Shown: positions 20,901 to 29,443 of the stretch, one piece after another
How the letters are laid out: the number at the start of each line of letters is the position of its first letter
Position numbering within the stretch: position 1 is the first letter of the stretch
Source: a virus
IMG/VR virus record: IMGVR_UViG_3300042898_000589
Location: 1-64,000 of that record
Length of the DNA stretch: 64,000 bases
Reading direction: 5' to 3' (one strand)
The notes under the pieces: model-generated
What the model was told of the DNA's origin: nothing
Database searches by the model: none
What the model saw: only the letters and a program-made list of their open reading frames with translations
Translations under genes and position numbers: made by a program

Positions 20901-22350
20901 TAAACAACCCAGGCAAAAACATATCGTTAGCCAGTTCAATAGAAGTAAGAGAAGTTGCACTCACGTTTCCATTAGTTGTCTTCTGTCTTGTTACTCCATT
21001 TGAAAGGTATGGATTAGACCTCTCAAACATCTCAGTAATTGGAGGCCTGGTGTTTATTCCATATGGACCAGATAAATCTATGTCTCTTCCTTCTGTTATG
21101 TTGGCATAGATAATTCTATTCTTATCTGTAATAGCCTGAGCTTTTGCCTTTACTGGAATCCACGAAAACAACTGGCTAGCCTGTTGAGCATTTATAGGGA
21201 GTAGGTTACCAGAATTGTCAAAGACTACACTCGTGTATAGCTTATAATTAGTTCCCCCATTTGGGTCTGCAGAAGATATGGAACTAATGCTAGATACATC
21301 TATCTTTGAAACAAGGTAAAAGTCACCAGGAGCCTTATCATCGTTGTTCTTTCTTACGGCAATCTTAATGTATCTATACTTAATAAAGTCTGGAACCTCC
21401 GCCCAAACTTTTATTTCATTATTCTTATATATCGATTCTTTATCCGTTGAAAGGATTGTTGAGTCAGCCCTTGTGAGCGGGTTAGCAAATGTACTTACTG
21501 GAGACCAAGCAGACTCTCTTCCGTCTTCCGCAACATAGCAATACTTAAACTGCCATAGAGAACCAGTCAAGTTGTTGAAGTTCTTAATGGAGTTCGAACT
21601 GTATTGAACTACAGGAGGGGTAAGAGGTGGCTTTACAATAGCAGTAGTAAACTCCTCATTTACAGCAGTATAGATATATCCAGATGGGCATAGCTCCCAT
21701 CCACTACTTGGCATTGGTGTTCCAGATGCGGCTGGGTCAGCTGTCGTACTAGCGGTACACCTGTAGTAAACATTTACGTTGGCGGTGGTTCCGTTTGGTT
21801 GGCGGAACTGCTTGACCATATAGTAAACATCATTAGGTATAGCAAACGTACCAGCTACCCACAAGCCCTTGAACTTCTTCTTTACCGTATCAAAGGTTCG
21901 GATGCCTGCATCAATGTTTATATTCTTCGGCTCACCGTAGTTATCAGTGAACAGCAAGTATGTATCCTGCTCTCCTACTACTACATCAATACCAGTGATT
22001 AGGTAGTTGACATTTAGGTTGAGCGTATTGTTACTATCATTGTAGATAGTAGTGATGGTGTTAGCGCTGTGGTCGTACTGAAGGATTCTGTTGTTACCGT
22101 TGGTGTTGTAGATAACGTATACAGTTCTGTTGTTCGTATCATCATCAACAGTTCCAATAACTCTATTACCACCAGCGGGCAGAGTAGTACTAACTAATCT
22201 GTTTCCCTCAATGGTAGTGACCACACCCTTGGCTCCTAGCCCAGAGTCTCCTGTTCTGATGTTAAAGGCGAAGCGATACTGGTTAGCAGGAATCAACGAC
22301 TCCTCCATATCTTGGTTCATCCCGCCTTCGAAGGAACGCTTTTCAATCAT
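17941..22350 (-). CDS. Muzzle-like/tail stabilisation protein (1469 aa)
   Basis: This long beta-rich protein begins MIEKRSFEGGMNQDM, a start typical of tail stabilisation (muzzle) proteins of crAss-like podoviruses. Many short beta-strand repeats follow, such as GNRVIGTVDDDTNNRTVYV, which suggest a propeller-like N-terminal region. It lies directly after three ring/adaptor genes and before the internal proteins, matching the position of the tail nozzle in that group. The start at 22350 is 4 nt after the stop of the upstream ring protein gene. The function is inferred from order, size and the N-terminal motif. Confidence 0.65.
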   Translation of the reverse strand: MIEKRSFEGGMNQDMEESLIPANQYRFAFNIRTGDSGLGAKGVVTTIEGNRLVSTTLPAGGNRVIGTVDDDTNNRTVYVIYNTNGNNRILQYDHSANTITTIYNDSNNTLNLNVNYLITGIDVVVGEQDTYLLFTDNYGEPKNINIDAGIRTFDTVKKKFKGLWVAGTFAIPNDVYYMVKQFRQPNGTTANVNVYYRCTASTTADPAASGTPMPSSGWELCPSGYIYTAVNEEFTTAIVKPPLTPPVVQYSSNSIKNFNNLTGSLWQFKYCYVAEDGRESAWSPVSTFANPLTRADSTILSTDKESIYKNNEIKVWAEVPDFIKYRYIKIAVRKNNDDKAPGDFYLVSKIDVSSISSISSADPNGGTNYKLYTSVVFDNSGNLLPINAQQASQLFSWIPVKAKAQAITDKNRIIYANITEGRDIDLSGPYGINTRPPITEMFERSNPYLSNGVTRQKTTNGNVSATSLTSIELANDMFLPGLFNSTAQTSGAVLSFPTAVSAGIPITITVPLSITNSTAGTSTYFSSISFTETVVPQTSAVSDVINRFTSAFNNNSAYNLPDAVFGGQFTVYGLSAVSDTVNRRLVLYPSIPQTLYTTNGATSSVYFILNKIPIVAQSYAIQSFKRGSNQEFGIVYSDKYGRLSTVITHDSLKANSMWWRDESVSGSSSAIAGNIFNSIGQRFAQIRFNHDAPSWAEKFHIVKTNRNGIKRYVSLPMSKQTYLGKRRSRKEEQENQSVFNELDNKFFYRGYISPNSVQTTATSYTPTTAASIGGFDAIYIPLNALTNLYNSSYSELASTQITYSYSPGDRIRFVSRSSFGFNNPQTNLDFAEPFLDAEILTYFPELNSIVIRSSDLPSYVLNGGNLSSRWNALFFSGEGANSDPAQVGRVVFELYTPDNDYTSEYYYEMYSGDIDKSTPGRYLHTGNVANQTTTIPATIQLFNGDTFLKPRSYVTIFDNTTPATVSGTQTRVDTIFVEEANYYDKTISSTWGAGRPNVVIKNSSQTDEYAGTIKAYTRPTTMRYSEPLLPNQGFNGLGTIYDTSFEDANPSLRSIQLLHTDGGKTYVFHEDAVGVMQTDRQVITTVDGQNLSIAANTPISDITYYNTRAGIGTNPESFAYMNNRKYFFDVDQGQVCRISNDGVTPINMYGMDRYFKQVSRGMNTNAVADYAFGGYDKRFNEYILSFRIGILLTYTPGETSLGPDRITLFIDRSIYDVFIGQVTKIYLPAVPASTQAPVEYEIFASALPGTNGVTYTMSVKAFLDLGVVLTAGLNYQIGVYTNQTVAFNEDANAWSSFYSYIPDMISSAGVELVTYRAGALYVHDAPSSPMNFYGVAQDGYIDIVSNAQPAQVKVWNTMSLNTLFTNEAGVDTMSIPSTSATIVDQAMLSGVVTSNGLWTSGTGFTYKEQQAFTDYMRTISRPTGLTNFIEGEKVRGFWQKTRIKFAAGQITAARIISATFNYFMSNYTR

Positions 22351-22354
22351 CTAC

Positions 22355-23113
22355 TTAGTATTTTGCGCTGCCGTTGAATGTCTTTCTTGATGCGTTAATC
22401 AAACTTCCTACAGACTCAGAAGTAAAGCGTAAGTTAGCGTGGTGCTTCTTGTTGACATATTGGGTGAATGCGTACTGCTTTTCCCCAGGAGAGAATGCCC
22501 TGTTGTATCTCATACTAGCGTAGTAGATGAAAGCCATAACAGGCTCAATCAAGAACGGGTGGATGAGGAACTGACCATTGACTTTATTAGGGTCTGCCAG
22601 ATACTCCAATACAATCTGCCCACTGACGTTGGAAGAGAACTGAATAGTTCCTCTAGTTTCGTCTACACGATAGGAGTAAACACCACCACCAGCATTTCCA
22701 TATTGGCGACCAACGACCTGCCCATTTCTAAATACGTTCTGTAAGTCATCGTAAGTGAAGTAAAGCGGCTGACCACTTGCGTTAACAGTTGGTGTTTCAT
22801 TGTTTCCTGTGCTACAGTTATAGTTTCCTTCTGCATCCACCACCAAGGTATTGTCAGAGTAAATCTCTACGAATCTTCCAGCTCCATCTACGAAACCCAT
22901 ACGGATAACCCGTATAACGTCTTGCGGAAGCGTTACAGACGATAACGTGTCCACGGTGAGGACTTCTACCTTCGGCACTCCGTAAACGTCATACTGAAGC
23001 TCTTTGAGGCCTCTAATGGCGAACTGTAAATACTGTGGGTACTTGTGCATAGAGTCACGCCCCTCAGAGATAATGTACTCGCGTACGACTTCATCAAGAC
23101 TAGCTGTTTGCAT
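22355..23113 (-). CDS. Head-tail ring/adaptor protein 3 candidate (252 aa)
   Basis: The protein has a helical N-terminus (SLDEVVREYIISEGRDSMHKYPQYLQFAIRG is split here over residues 4-34), a central beta domain, and a C-terminal helical part with aromatic residues (FIYYASMRYNRAF). It forms a set with two further genes that overlap by single bases (23113 is shared). Three consecutive proteins of 200-250 aa between the head fibre and muzzle genes fit connector rings stacked below the portal. The call is by context. Confidence 0.55.
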   Translation of the reverse strand: MQTASLDEVVREYIISEGRDSMHKYPQYLQFAIRGLKELQYDVYGVPKVEVLTVDTLSSVTLPQDVIRVIRMGFVDGAGRFVEIYSDNTLVVDAEGNYNCSTGNNETPTVNASGQPLYFTYDDLQNVFRNGQVVGRQYGNAGGGVYSYRVDETRGTIQFSSNVSGQIVLEYLADPNKVNGQFLIHPFLIEPVMAFIYYASMRYNRAFSPGEKQYAFTQYVNKKHHANLRFTSESVGSLINASRKTFNGSAKY

Positions 23114-23730
23114 TACCTGGGCGTGTTATCTGTTACTAAGTTGGGAGGGGATGCCATCTTGGTTTGTGCCATCTGTACTGCCATAGCGATTACATCGTAC
23201 TCGCAATCTGTTGGCAGCGGCATCTCGTCAGCAGCATCAAGAGCTGTGCTGTCTGGAACAACCACAATCTTTAATGAGTATCCATCAGCGATGGTGTCTA
23301 CTCCGTATAGGTAAATCTTATCTAGCTTAGGGATGTATCCGATGCGACCCTCTAACTGGTAGGAGTCTAGACCCTTGAACATACCGAAGAAGCCAGTGTT
23401 GAGCGGAGCGATTAACTCCGATTCATCATTGGCGGGAGATACTTGAAAGATACCACCGTTGTTAGGCAGTCCTTCAAGAGTTCTCACTGGAAGGTTAGCA
23501 TAGAACTTACCATACCCATCAGTGACTACGGGCTCGATATATTCCTTTAGACAGGAGTACGGAACCGTCTGCTCACCAGTAGACTTATTTGAAAAGATAT
23601 ACTCTCTAATGTACTTATTTGCAGCTTGAGAGGCAACAAGCATAGCCTCCTGTACTGTGATGTTTCCACCAAGCACAGTCTGGTTGAACAGCTTGACAAC
23701 CTCCTCGCCCATTCTATACTTCGTAGCCAT
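23113..23730 (-). CDS. Head-tail ring/adaptor protein 2 candidate (205 aa)
   Basis: The N-terminus is helical (RMGEEVVKLFNQTVLGG), the middle is beta-rich, and a helix near the end (CEYDVIAMAVQMAQTKMA) precedes a flexible tail. It shares a base with both neighbours, so translation is probably coupled. The position in the ring-protein trio suggests a connector component. I do not recognise the family with confidence. Confidence 0.55.
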   Translation of the reverse strand: MATKYRMGEEVVKLFNQTVLGGNITVQEAMLVASQAANKYIREYIFSNKSTGEQTVPYSCLKEYIEPVVTDGYGKFYANLPVRTLEGLPNNGGIFQVSPANDESELIAPLNTGFFGMFKGLDSYQLEGRIGYIPKLDKIYLYGVDTIADGYSLKIVVVPDSTALDAADEMPLPTDCEYDVIAMAVQMAQTKMASPPNLVTDNTPR

Positions 23731-24431
23731 TATACTTCTTGCTGTGCTTCGTTGTTAACAAACTGATAGAGCTCCTGCTCACGTACCTCGATACCAAAGT
23801 AGCGACAGATGCGGAACACCAAGTCTCCAAAGTTATCCTCACCCAATACAAAGTTGGTAGAGTTACCAGCAGTAACACCAGCATTCGGGTTAGTAGTTAC
23901 ACCGCCAGTTGCAGCGAACACAGGCTGTCCACTTACAATGGTGTAGTTCCACCAAGGCTGCTCAGGAATTCTAATGTAGTTAAGTACTACCTGATTGATG
24001 TTTGTGGGACGCACCTCGAAGTTCCCAGCAATAGAACGAATGATAGGAAAGTTCTTTGTAGGCTTGTTAATCTCAGACATCAAACGCTCTGACCATTCTA
24101 CATCTCTAATAAGCTGTACGGGAGTGGGACGTGCCTCATCTCCGAACATTGTATATGCGAATGCGGAACTGTAGTGAAGGTAGTTTGTAGGCTTTGTAAT
24201 GAGTCCAGATGATACAGTGATAGGTACACTAGCCTTCAGCTCAGAGAAGTCGTCAGAGGACTGGTAATTGTTCTCATACCCAAGCTTTGTAGATGGGTTG
24301 TAGTTCTCGTTAATCCAATCCAACTGAGCAAACTCTGCATAACGATTGAACTCAAGCGGGGAGATGTATCCCCCCACCTGAGACTTGTTAGCAAAGAGCT
24401 GTACAGCTTTGTATACTTTATCAATGAACAT
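23730..24431 (-). CDS. Head-tail ring/adaptor protein 1 candidate (233 aa)
   Basis: The N-terminal helices carry KVYKAVQLFANKSQ and the motif GGYISPLEFNRYAEFAQLDW. This arrangement is common in small connector proteins that dock on the portal of Bacteroidota podoviruses. A beta domain and a final helical tail follow. It overlaps by 11 nt with the small upstream gene and shares its last base with the next gene, so it belongs to the ring operon. Confidence 0.55.
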   Translation of the reverse strand: MFIDKVYKAVQLFANKSQVGGYISPLEFNRYAEFAQLDWINENYNPSTKLGYENNYQSSDDFSELKASVPITVSSGLITKPTNYLHYSSAFAYTMFGDEARPTPVQLIRDVEWSERLMSEINKPTKNFPIIRSIAGNFEVRPTNINQVVLNYIRIPEQPWWNYTIVSGQPVFAATGGVTTNPNAGVTAGNSTNFVLGEDNFGDLVFRICRYFGIEVREQELYQFVNNEAQQEV

Positions 24432-24549
24432 TCAACTTCTCATTCAGTGCGGCAAGTGCCTTGATAATTTCAGCACTCTGCGCAAGATTAAACGCTCCCT
24501 TTTGTGCGGCGTGGTCTAGAGCCGCTTCGATTACTTTGAAGTCTTCCAT
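24421..24549 (-). CDS. Small helical protein upstream of ring genes (42 aa)
   Basis: The ATG at 24549 opens a frame to a TGA at 24421 that overlaps the start of the next gene. The product is rich in Ala, Glu and Lys and predicted helical (VIEAALDHAAQKGAF). It lies 4 nt after the fibre gene's upstream neighbour, in a fully packed operon. No family is recognised. The tight spacing is the main support. Confidence 0.55.
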   Translation of the reverse strand: MEDFKVIEAALDHAAQKGAFNLAQSAEIIKALAALNEKLNVH

Positions 24550-24553
24550 TTTA

Positions 24554-26743
24554 TTAAGATGCAGTTACTAATTTGTAGGCTACTCCGTTTACAGTCAATT
24601 CAACATAGTTTCCGTTTGGAGTTACAGAACCAACAAGATGTCTTCCAAGCTGCCAATAGTTTACCATATCGGTAGACAATGTTGTTGCAACGAATTGAGT
24701 ATAGAATCTAGTAAGCCCACTTGCGAAAAATTCAAAAATAGTTCCAGGCGACCCAGAAATAGTTCTGACTAGTGAGAAGTTTCCAGGAGCTGTGCCAATT
24801 CCGTTTGCAGTTTGGAAGGTATAGTGGCTATCAGTTGCGTATACATTATTTCTAAACATCAATGTTGGACCACCTCCAAACAGCATCAAGGTGTTACCCA
24901 CAGCAAGTGAAAATGTCCCAGTTGGGAGCGTCGCACCTACTGAAAACTGAGTTCCTCCAGCATTGGCATAGAAAGAACTCGCACCAGTTAGAATATTGCC
25001 AGGACCGTCAGAGAAGAATGGGATTCTGTTTGTAGTTGCAGAAGTGGTAGATGGGATTCCCAAGTCAGCCTTTGTCTGCCAACGAACAGCAGTCCCAGTA
25101 GTTGTCATTATGTTACCACTCGCTCCAGCCGTATCAGATTCATCATATACAGTTCCTCTGAAACGAACAGAACTAAAGAAATCGTTGTTACGGGTAGGGG
25201 ACGCGGTACCAAAACCTACTCTGTCAGTAGTCGAGTCTACATAAAGCGTAGGACTATCAACACGAATATCAGTAAACAGACCAGTTGTAGAACTTACAAC
25301 AGTTGCGGATACAGTACCAAATGTATGTGTTCCAGTAAGCGTCTTAGTATTCTTCCACAGCCCAGTTGAAGTCTCGTATGCAAGCAGGTCGCTGTTTAGA
25401 GGAGTGGTAATTAGAACATCGTGCAGTTCATCAATATCGAATCCGTTCTGGATATTTACTTCGATAGACCCGTTGTTTGAAGAGCGGGTAACCACACCAA
25501 TGAATACAGAGTTCAGTGGCTGGACTGGCTTAGTTGCAGTGAATGCTCCTGGAGTTACAGCAGACAACCAAAGCAAATCACCATCAGCAAATGCAGATGT
25601 ATCTATGTTGTTTACAAGACCAAGAACTACAACGAATCCGTTAGAGTTATTGGATATGCTAGTAAGAACAACTCCAAAAGTTTTGCTGGAAGTTGCATCA
25701 GAATTAGCCTGAGCTTTTGCTATAGTCGGAAGTGACCCAGTAGCCCCGTTAATATAGACGACCGAACCAGCGCCGATAGTCGCCCCAGAAGCATTGCGAA
25801 CTTGAGAAACAACTGCTTGAGCATAGTTATTAACAACAGGAAGGAAAGGACTATTAGCAAAGCCAAGTACCTGCTCAGTTTCTTCAGAACCGCAACCACA
25901 GTCGCAATCTTCGCAGCCAGCGGCGAGTTTAATCTGCTCATAAATCTTCGGTAAATCTTCATACTTCTTACAGGTTGCGGCTTCTCTATACTGAGTCATC
26001 AATGCACCAACATAACTGTAGGTGGACAACAGCTCAGCGTAGTAAGAGCGGTTCTTAGATTGAGCTCCAACAACTTTCCTGCGCAATCCTTCGATGCAGC
26101 AGTAGATGTCGCACAGTGCGCTGTCGCACTCTACAACTTGAACATCATAAGCTGTTCCAATCTGCTGGTATGCATAAGCTGCGTAAGAGGCAATCGCTGC
26201 GATGGAGTACGTAACGTCATAAGACATCGTGCTCTGCATAGAACCAGTCCACAATGTACCAGTGTCAATGTAAAGCTTTGACGTAGTATTAGCAACAGAT
26301 ACTAAAACAGGAGATGCGGAACTACCAACTGGGTATGTGAGCGTAAGTGAGCGAGAGGCAGTAGTTACTGTACCAATAGAGCTGTATCCAGTCTTATCCT
26401 CAACATAGAAGTTCGGCGTGTAGCAGTCATAGGAAGACTCCAAGCACGGAACAAAAGGATGAGTTACAAAGTTTACAGTAGAGGTAGCACTTACTCCAGC
26501 AGACGCTACGAAGTTTACGTAGTATACGCCCTGCGGAATGTTTCCTGTAGCATCAAGAGCAAGAGCAATGGGTTGGGTAACACCCAAAGCACCAGCGCTA
26601 ATGTCATTAAAAGTACCAGCTAAGTTATTGTAGATGTCAGCCCCATTGAACTGAATCTGTAGTTTTCCAGTATCACCAACGCCACCAGTTACGGCAATCT
26701 GAGCCGAGGTAGCGTTCTTGATAAATTTTACTGAGATTGCCAT
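24554..26743 (-). CDS. Head or tail fibre/decoration protein (729 aa)
   Basis: I place the start at 26743 (MAISVKFIKNATS) rather than the longer frame to 26812, because a terminator (26805-26831) and a -7 element (26771-26778) lie within the longer version. The N-terminal part is beta-rich, a central helical part has a cysteine cluster (CEDCDCGCG near residue 275), and a fibre-knob-like module follows (ASGATIGAGSVVYINGATG, then DTSAFADGDLLWLS, then VNIQNGFDIDELHDV), seen in many phage fibres. A beta-rich C-terminal end completes it. Position between capsid and ring genes favours a head fibre or decoration protein. Confidence 0.65.
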   Translation of the reverse strand: MAISVKFIKNATSAQIAVTGGVGDTGKLQIQFNGADIYNNLAGTFNDISAGALGVTQPIALALDATGNIPQGVYYVNFVASAGVSATSTVNFVTHPFVPCLESSYDCYTPNFYVEDKTGYSSIGTVTTASRSLTLTYPVGSSASPVLVSVANTTSKLYIDTGTLWTGSMQSTMSYDVTYSIAAIASYAAYAYQQIGTAYDVQVVECDSALCDIYCCIEGLRRKVVGAQSKNRSYYAELLSTYSYVGALMTQYREAATCKKYEDLPKIYEQIKLAAGCEDCDCGCGSEETEQVLGFANSPFLPVVNNYAQAVVSQVRNASGATIGAGSVVYINGATGSLPTIAKAQANSDATSSKTFGVVLTSISNNSNGFVVVLGLVNNIDTSAFADGDLLWLSAVTPGAFTATKPVQPLNSVFIGVVTRSSNNGSIEVNIQNGFDIDELHDVLITTPLNSDLLAYETSTGLWKNTKTLTGTHTFGTVSATVVSSTTGLFTDIRVDSPTLYVDSTTDRVGFGTASPTRNNDFFSSVRFRGTVYDESDTAGASGNIMTTTGTAVRWQTKADLGIPSTTSATTNRIPFFSDGPGNILTGASSFYANAGGTQFSVGATLPTGTFSLAVGNTLMLFGGGPTLMFRNNVYATDSHYTFQTANGIGTAPGNFSLVRTISGSPGTIFEFFASGLTRFYTQFVATTLSTDMVNYWQLGRHLVGSVTPNGNYVELTVNGVAYKLVTAS

Positions 26744-26770
26744 ATCAGTATGTGTGTTAGAAGTATGAAG

Positions 26771-26778
26771 CAAAGGTA
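26771..26778 (-). promoter_or_regulatory. -7 element TACCTTTG after terminator
   Basis: A TAnnTTTG match lies about 28 nt before the ATG at 26743 and just downstream of a strong terminator. The terminator-promoter pair marks a transcription-unit boundary between the capsid operon and the fibre/ring operon. Confidence 0.6.
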
Positions 26779-26804
26779 CCTCACAACAGCTCTGGCCTTT
26801 TTGT

Positions 26805-26831
26805 AAAAACAAAAGCCCCCGATGTGGGGGC
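26805..26831 (-). terminator. Rho-independent terminator after capsid operon
   Basis: On the minus strand GCCCCC-ACATC-GGGGGC forms a perfect 6-bp stem and is followed by TTTTGTTTTT. It lies 26 nt after the stop of the 350-aa gene. Confidence 0.85.
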
Positions 26832-26856
26832 TTCTGCTTTACTGTGTGTCAGTCTC

Positions 26857-27909
26857 TTACAGAGTAGAGGATACTGCTACGATGATTGATTTACGCAGCT
26901 CTTCAGATGCGTCAATAGCTTCAATCAACTTAGCCTTACCCTTGTACTTCTCGTTAAAGAACTGATAGAAAGGACCTTTAGCTTCTACTGCACCAACTTC
27001 AAGTGCAGCTTCTACTAAGTCGCCAGTAGGCAAGTCAGCCAACTCAACACCTAATGATTTCTGTGTAGCTTCAACCAATGCTTCGTCGGATGGCTTGCGC
27101 TCAGTCTGCTTATTCATCTTACGTTGAATCTCCATCCAGGTTGTGCGGTGGGCTTGGTCAAAGGATACCTCTGCCATATACTCCAATGCATCGTAGTTGG
27201 CGGGGACTGCTGTAATCTGACGACCATCAGCCCAAGTGATGCGGTCATCCAATACTCGGATGATACCACGGTCACGTGCTTCTACTACTTCCTCGTGGCG
27301 TTGAACAACAGCACTGTCAATCAACTCAATGAAGTCTTGCGGGTTGTTCTGTGCAAAGGCTTGGATATCGTAAAGAATCAAGTCAGACTCTTTGTTTACG
27401 TCATAGCCCAAGTAACGTGCAAGCGGTACAATCTTCTCACGGAAGGGAGCTTCGTATACCATCTTGATTGCGTTAACTACAGCACGAGTCTGTTCGTTCT
27501 GCTTCTTAGCCAAAGCTTCTGGGTTGTGCTCACGGAACATAGCCTTCTGTCCTGGGAGTCTCCAATCTTGGTTAGCTTCATTACTTGGGTGCAGGCGCAA
27601 GAACTCAAGCAAGTTCTTCTGAGTACGGGGTACAATCAGTACTCCATTCTGGAAGCTGGGCTTGGCAATAAGTCTAACGATGTTGCGGTCAGAATCAATC
27701 TTCTGCTCGTCTTTGAAAACAGATTTCTGTCCTGGGATGTAACGAATGGTGCGGATGTCACCAGTGTCGTCAATAGCCGTAGTCTCGGCTGGGATAGATA
27801 AAGAAATTGGGTAGCGACGGAAGTTACCAGCCTGGTCTCGGATGATGTTGCTCTCCGCTTCGTTGCAAAGGATGAACGTGTAATGCTCACGCTCTCGTTG
27901 ATTTTTCAT
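26857..27909 (-). CDS. Capsid-associated protein of unknown function (350 aa)
   Basis: This soluble, charged protein has a beta-rich first third (YTFILCNEAESNIIRD..., with PRTQKNLLEFLRLHPSN near residue 95), a helical middle, and a C-terminal helical domain (LPTGDLVEAALEVG and KYKGKAKLIEAID). It is isolated between two terminators, after the capsid gene and before the fibre gene. It may be a decoration, vertex or assembly protein. I do not recognise the family. The level of expression may be set by partial read-through of the upstream terminator. Confidence 0.55.
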   Translation of the reverse strand: MKNQREREHYTFILCNEAESNIIRDQAGNFRRYPISLSIPAETTAIDDTGDIRTIRYIPGQKSVFKDEQKIDSDRNIVRLIAKPSFQNGVLIVPRTQKNLLEFLRLHPSNEANQDWRLPGQKAMFREHNPEALAKKQNEQTRAVVNAIKMVYEAPFREKIVPLARYLGYDVNKESDLILYDIQAFAQNNPQDFIELIDSAVVQRHEEVVEARDRGIIRVLDDRITWADGRQITAVPANYDALEYMAEVSFDQAHRTTWMEIQRKMNKQTERKPSDEALVEATQKSLGVELADLPTGDLVEAALEVGAVEAKGPFYQFFNEKYKGKAKLIEAIDASEELRKSIIVAVSSTL

Positions 27910-27934
27910 TTTACTTTTATTTTTGAATTGAATT

Positions 27935-27966
27935 AAAAAGAGATAAGGGGGAGCCTAAGCTCCCCC
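27935..27966 (-). terminator. Terminator/attenuator after major capsid gene
   Basis: A perfect 8-bp stem GGGGGAGC with loop TTAG and GCTCCCCC is followed on the minus strand by TTATCTCTTTTT. No promoter-like element separates it from the next gene, so it probably attenuates rather than fully stops transcription. Confidence 0.8.
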
Positions 27967-27981
27967 TCTCCCTCGTGCTGA

Positions 27982-29424
27982 TTAGGCTCCTACGAACAAA
28001 CCGAAACGGTTTAGTGCGAAGGCTTCCAAGCCAGTCTGTGCCAACATATTAACTTCAAAGAAGTCGTTGTTAGAGTTGGCAGCTCCCATACCGTAGCCAG
28101 TTACCCACTCGCGGTAGTCACGACCACCATCTTCGTTTTGCAGGTAGTTGATACGCAAGGAAGGAACAGTAACACCAGTAGTGGAGTTCATATTGTTGTA
28201 GGTGATAGTGTCATCCATCGGGATAACCATACCCAAGTCCTTGTAGATACCACCAGCATAACCCAAGAAGTTAGGGTCAGAGAAGATATCCAAGGTCTTA
28301 ACAGCGAACTTAAATCCACCGTATTCGAAGGCGTCGAAAGAAAGCTTAATAGCCTGCTCTTGTACACCGTTGAATGCGTTAAAGATAACACCACCGTTAG
28401 CGGCTGCTGAAAATCCAAGTCCAGTTCCACCGCGGAAGATAGCGTCGATACCCAACTTCAAGTTGTGACCAACGGCCAACATATTCTCGCGAGCACCACG
28501 GTACTTCTGCAACTCCTTCACCATATTCTCGACGTCAGTCAAGGTAAATCCAGTGGACAAAGAGTAGCTTTCTACGTTACCGTTACCAGAGATTTGAGGA
28601 ATCAAACCTTCAGTCGTGGTGATTGTAGCTGCGTTGTTGATACCAGTCGTGGTGGTAGCACCAGTCAACGGAGTATTCAACTTCTTACCAGCCAACAATA
28701 CAGCCTCACGCTCGTTCAAGAAGCGGTGGTACTCATCATTGATACCTTGCAAGTACCAGAAGTAACCCTTCTGACCGTCCTTACCTTCAACCTCAATCCA
28801 GGTTTTAACACCCATTTCAGTGTTGGTAACACGGTGCGTACGGCGCTGGATTTGCAGAGCACCACTGTAGGACAACAGCTGTGAGTTGCGAGACTCAGGA
28901 GCAGAAGAACCTTCAGGCATTGCATTACCCAAGATGATGATATCATCAGTCAAAGCGATAGCGGGACGAGTCTCAGAAGATACAACAGAAGTTGCAGTGA
29001 AAGCTCCACCGTTAACAGCAGTGATGATACCTTGCCATCCTTTTACTTCGATGATATCATACAAAGAAGGCATAAAGGTGGTGTACGCTTGAGCAGTAGG
29101 ATAGGGGCTATCACCGCTGAAGTTGTAGTTGTAAGCTGCGGCAGCCGTAGAAGCCAAAGGAGTAGAGCCAGAAGCTGCAGTAGCAGACAAACGGAACACA
29201 CCGTGGATACGGTCTTGCTCGTAGTGATGGAACTCGATTGCGTTAATCGGATTCATATTACCCAACATCGCCATAAATCCAGTGATGTCTTGGCGACCAT
29301 AGCGCATAATGTATTGCGGGTCAACCTCGGGCTTGTGCAGACCTTGTGCAAGGTCTAAAGACGAAATGTAGTTATACTCGGTAGCTACCTTCGTAATGTT
29401 TGGTGTTTTTGTTGCTACAGCCAT
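27982..29424 (-). CDS. Major capsid protein candidate (480 aa)
   Basis: Size and position (after portal and scaffold candidates, before a strong terminator) are those of an HK97-fold capsid protein. Visible features are a helical N-arm, a middle stretch with WIEVEGKDGQKGYFWYL and an E-R-E-A helix (FLNEREAVLLAGKKL), and a hydrophobic C-terminal region rich in Phe and Gly (GGFKFAVKTLDIFSDPNFLG). Several Gly/Asn turns fit a P-domain. No specific motif proves the fold. Confidence 0.7.
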   Translation of the reverse strand: MAVATKTPNITKVATEYNYISSLDLAQGLHKPEVDPQYIMRYGRQDITGFMAMLGNMNPINAIEFHHYEQDRIHGVFRLSATAASGSTPLASTAAAAYNYNFSGDSPYPTAQAYTTFMPSLYDIIEVKGWQGIITAVNGGAFTATSVVSSETRPAIALTDDIIILGNAMPEGSSAPESRNSQLLSYSGALQIQRRTHRVTNTEMGVKTWIEVEGKDGQKGYFWYLQGINDEYHRFLNEREAVLLAGKKLNTPLTGATTTTGINNAATITTTEGLIPQISGNGNVESYSLSTGFTLTDVENMVKELQKYRGARENMLAVGHNLKLGIDAIFRGGTGLGFSAAANGGVIFNAFNGVQEQAIKLSFDAFEYGGFKFAVKTLDIFSDPNFLGYAGGIYKDLGMVIPMDDTITYNNMNSTTGVTVPSLRINYLQNEDGGRDYREWVTGYGMGAANSNNDFFEVNMLAQTGLEAFALNRFGLFVGA

Positions 29425-29443
29425 TGTAGTAATTTGTTAGTTA

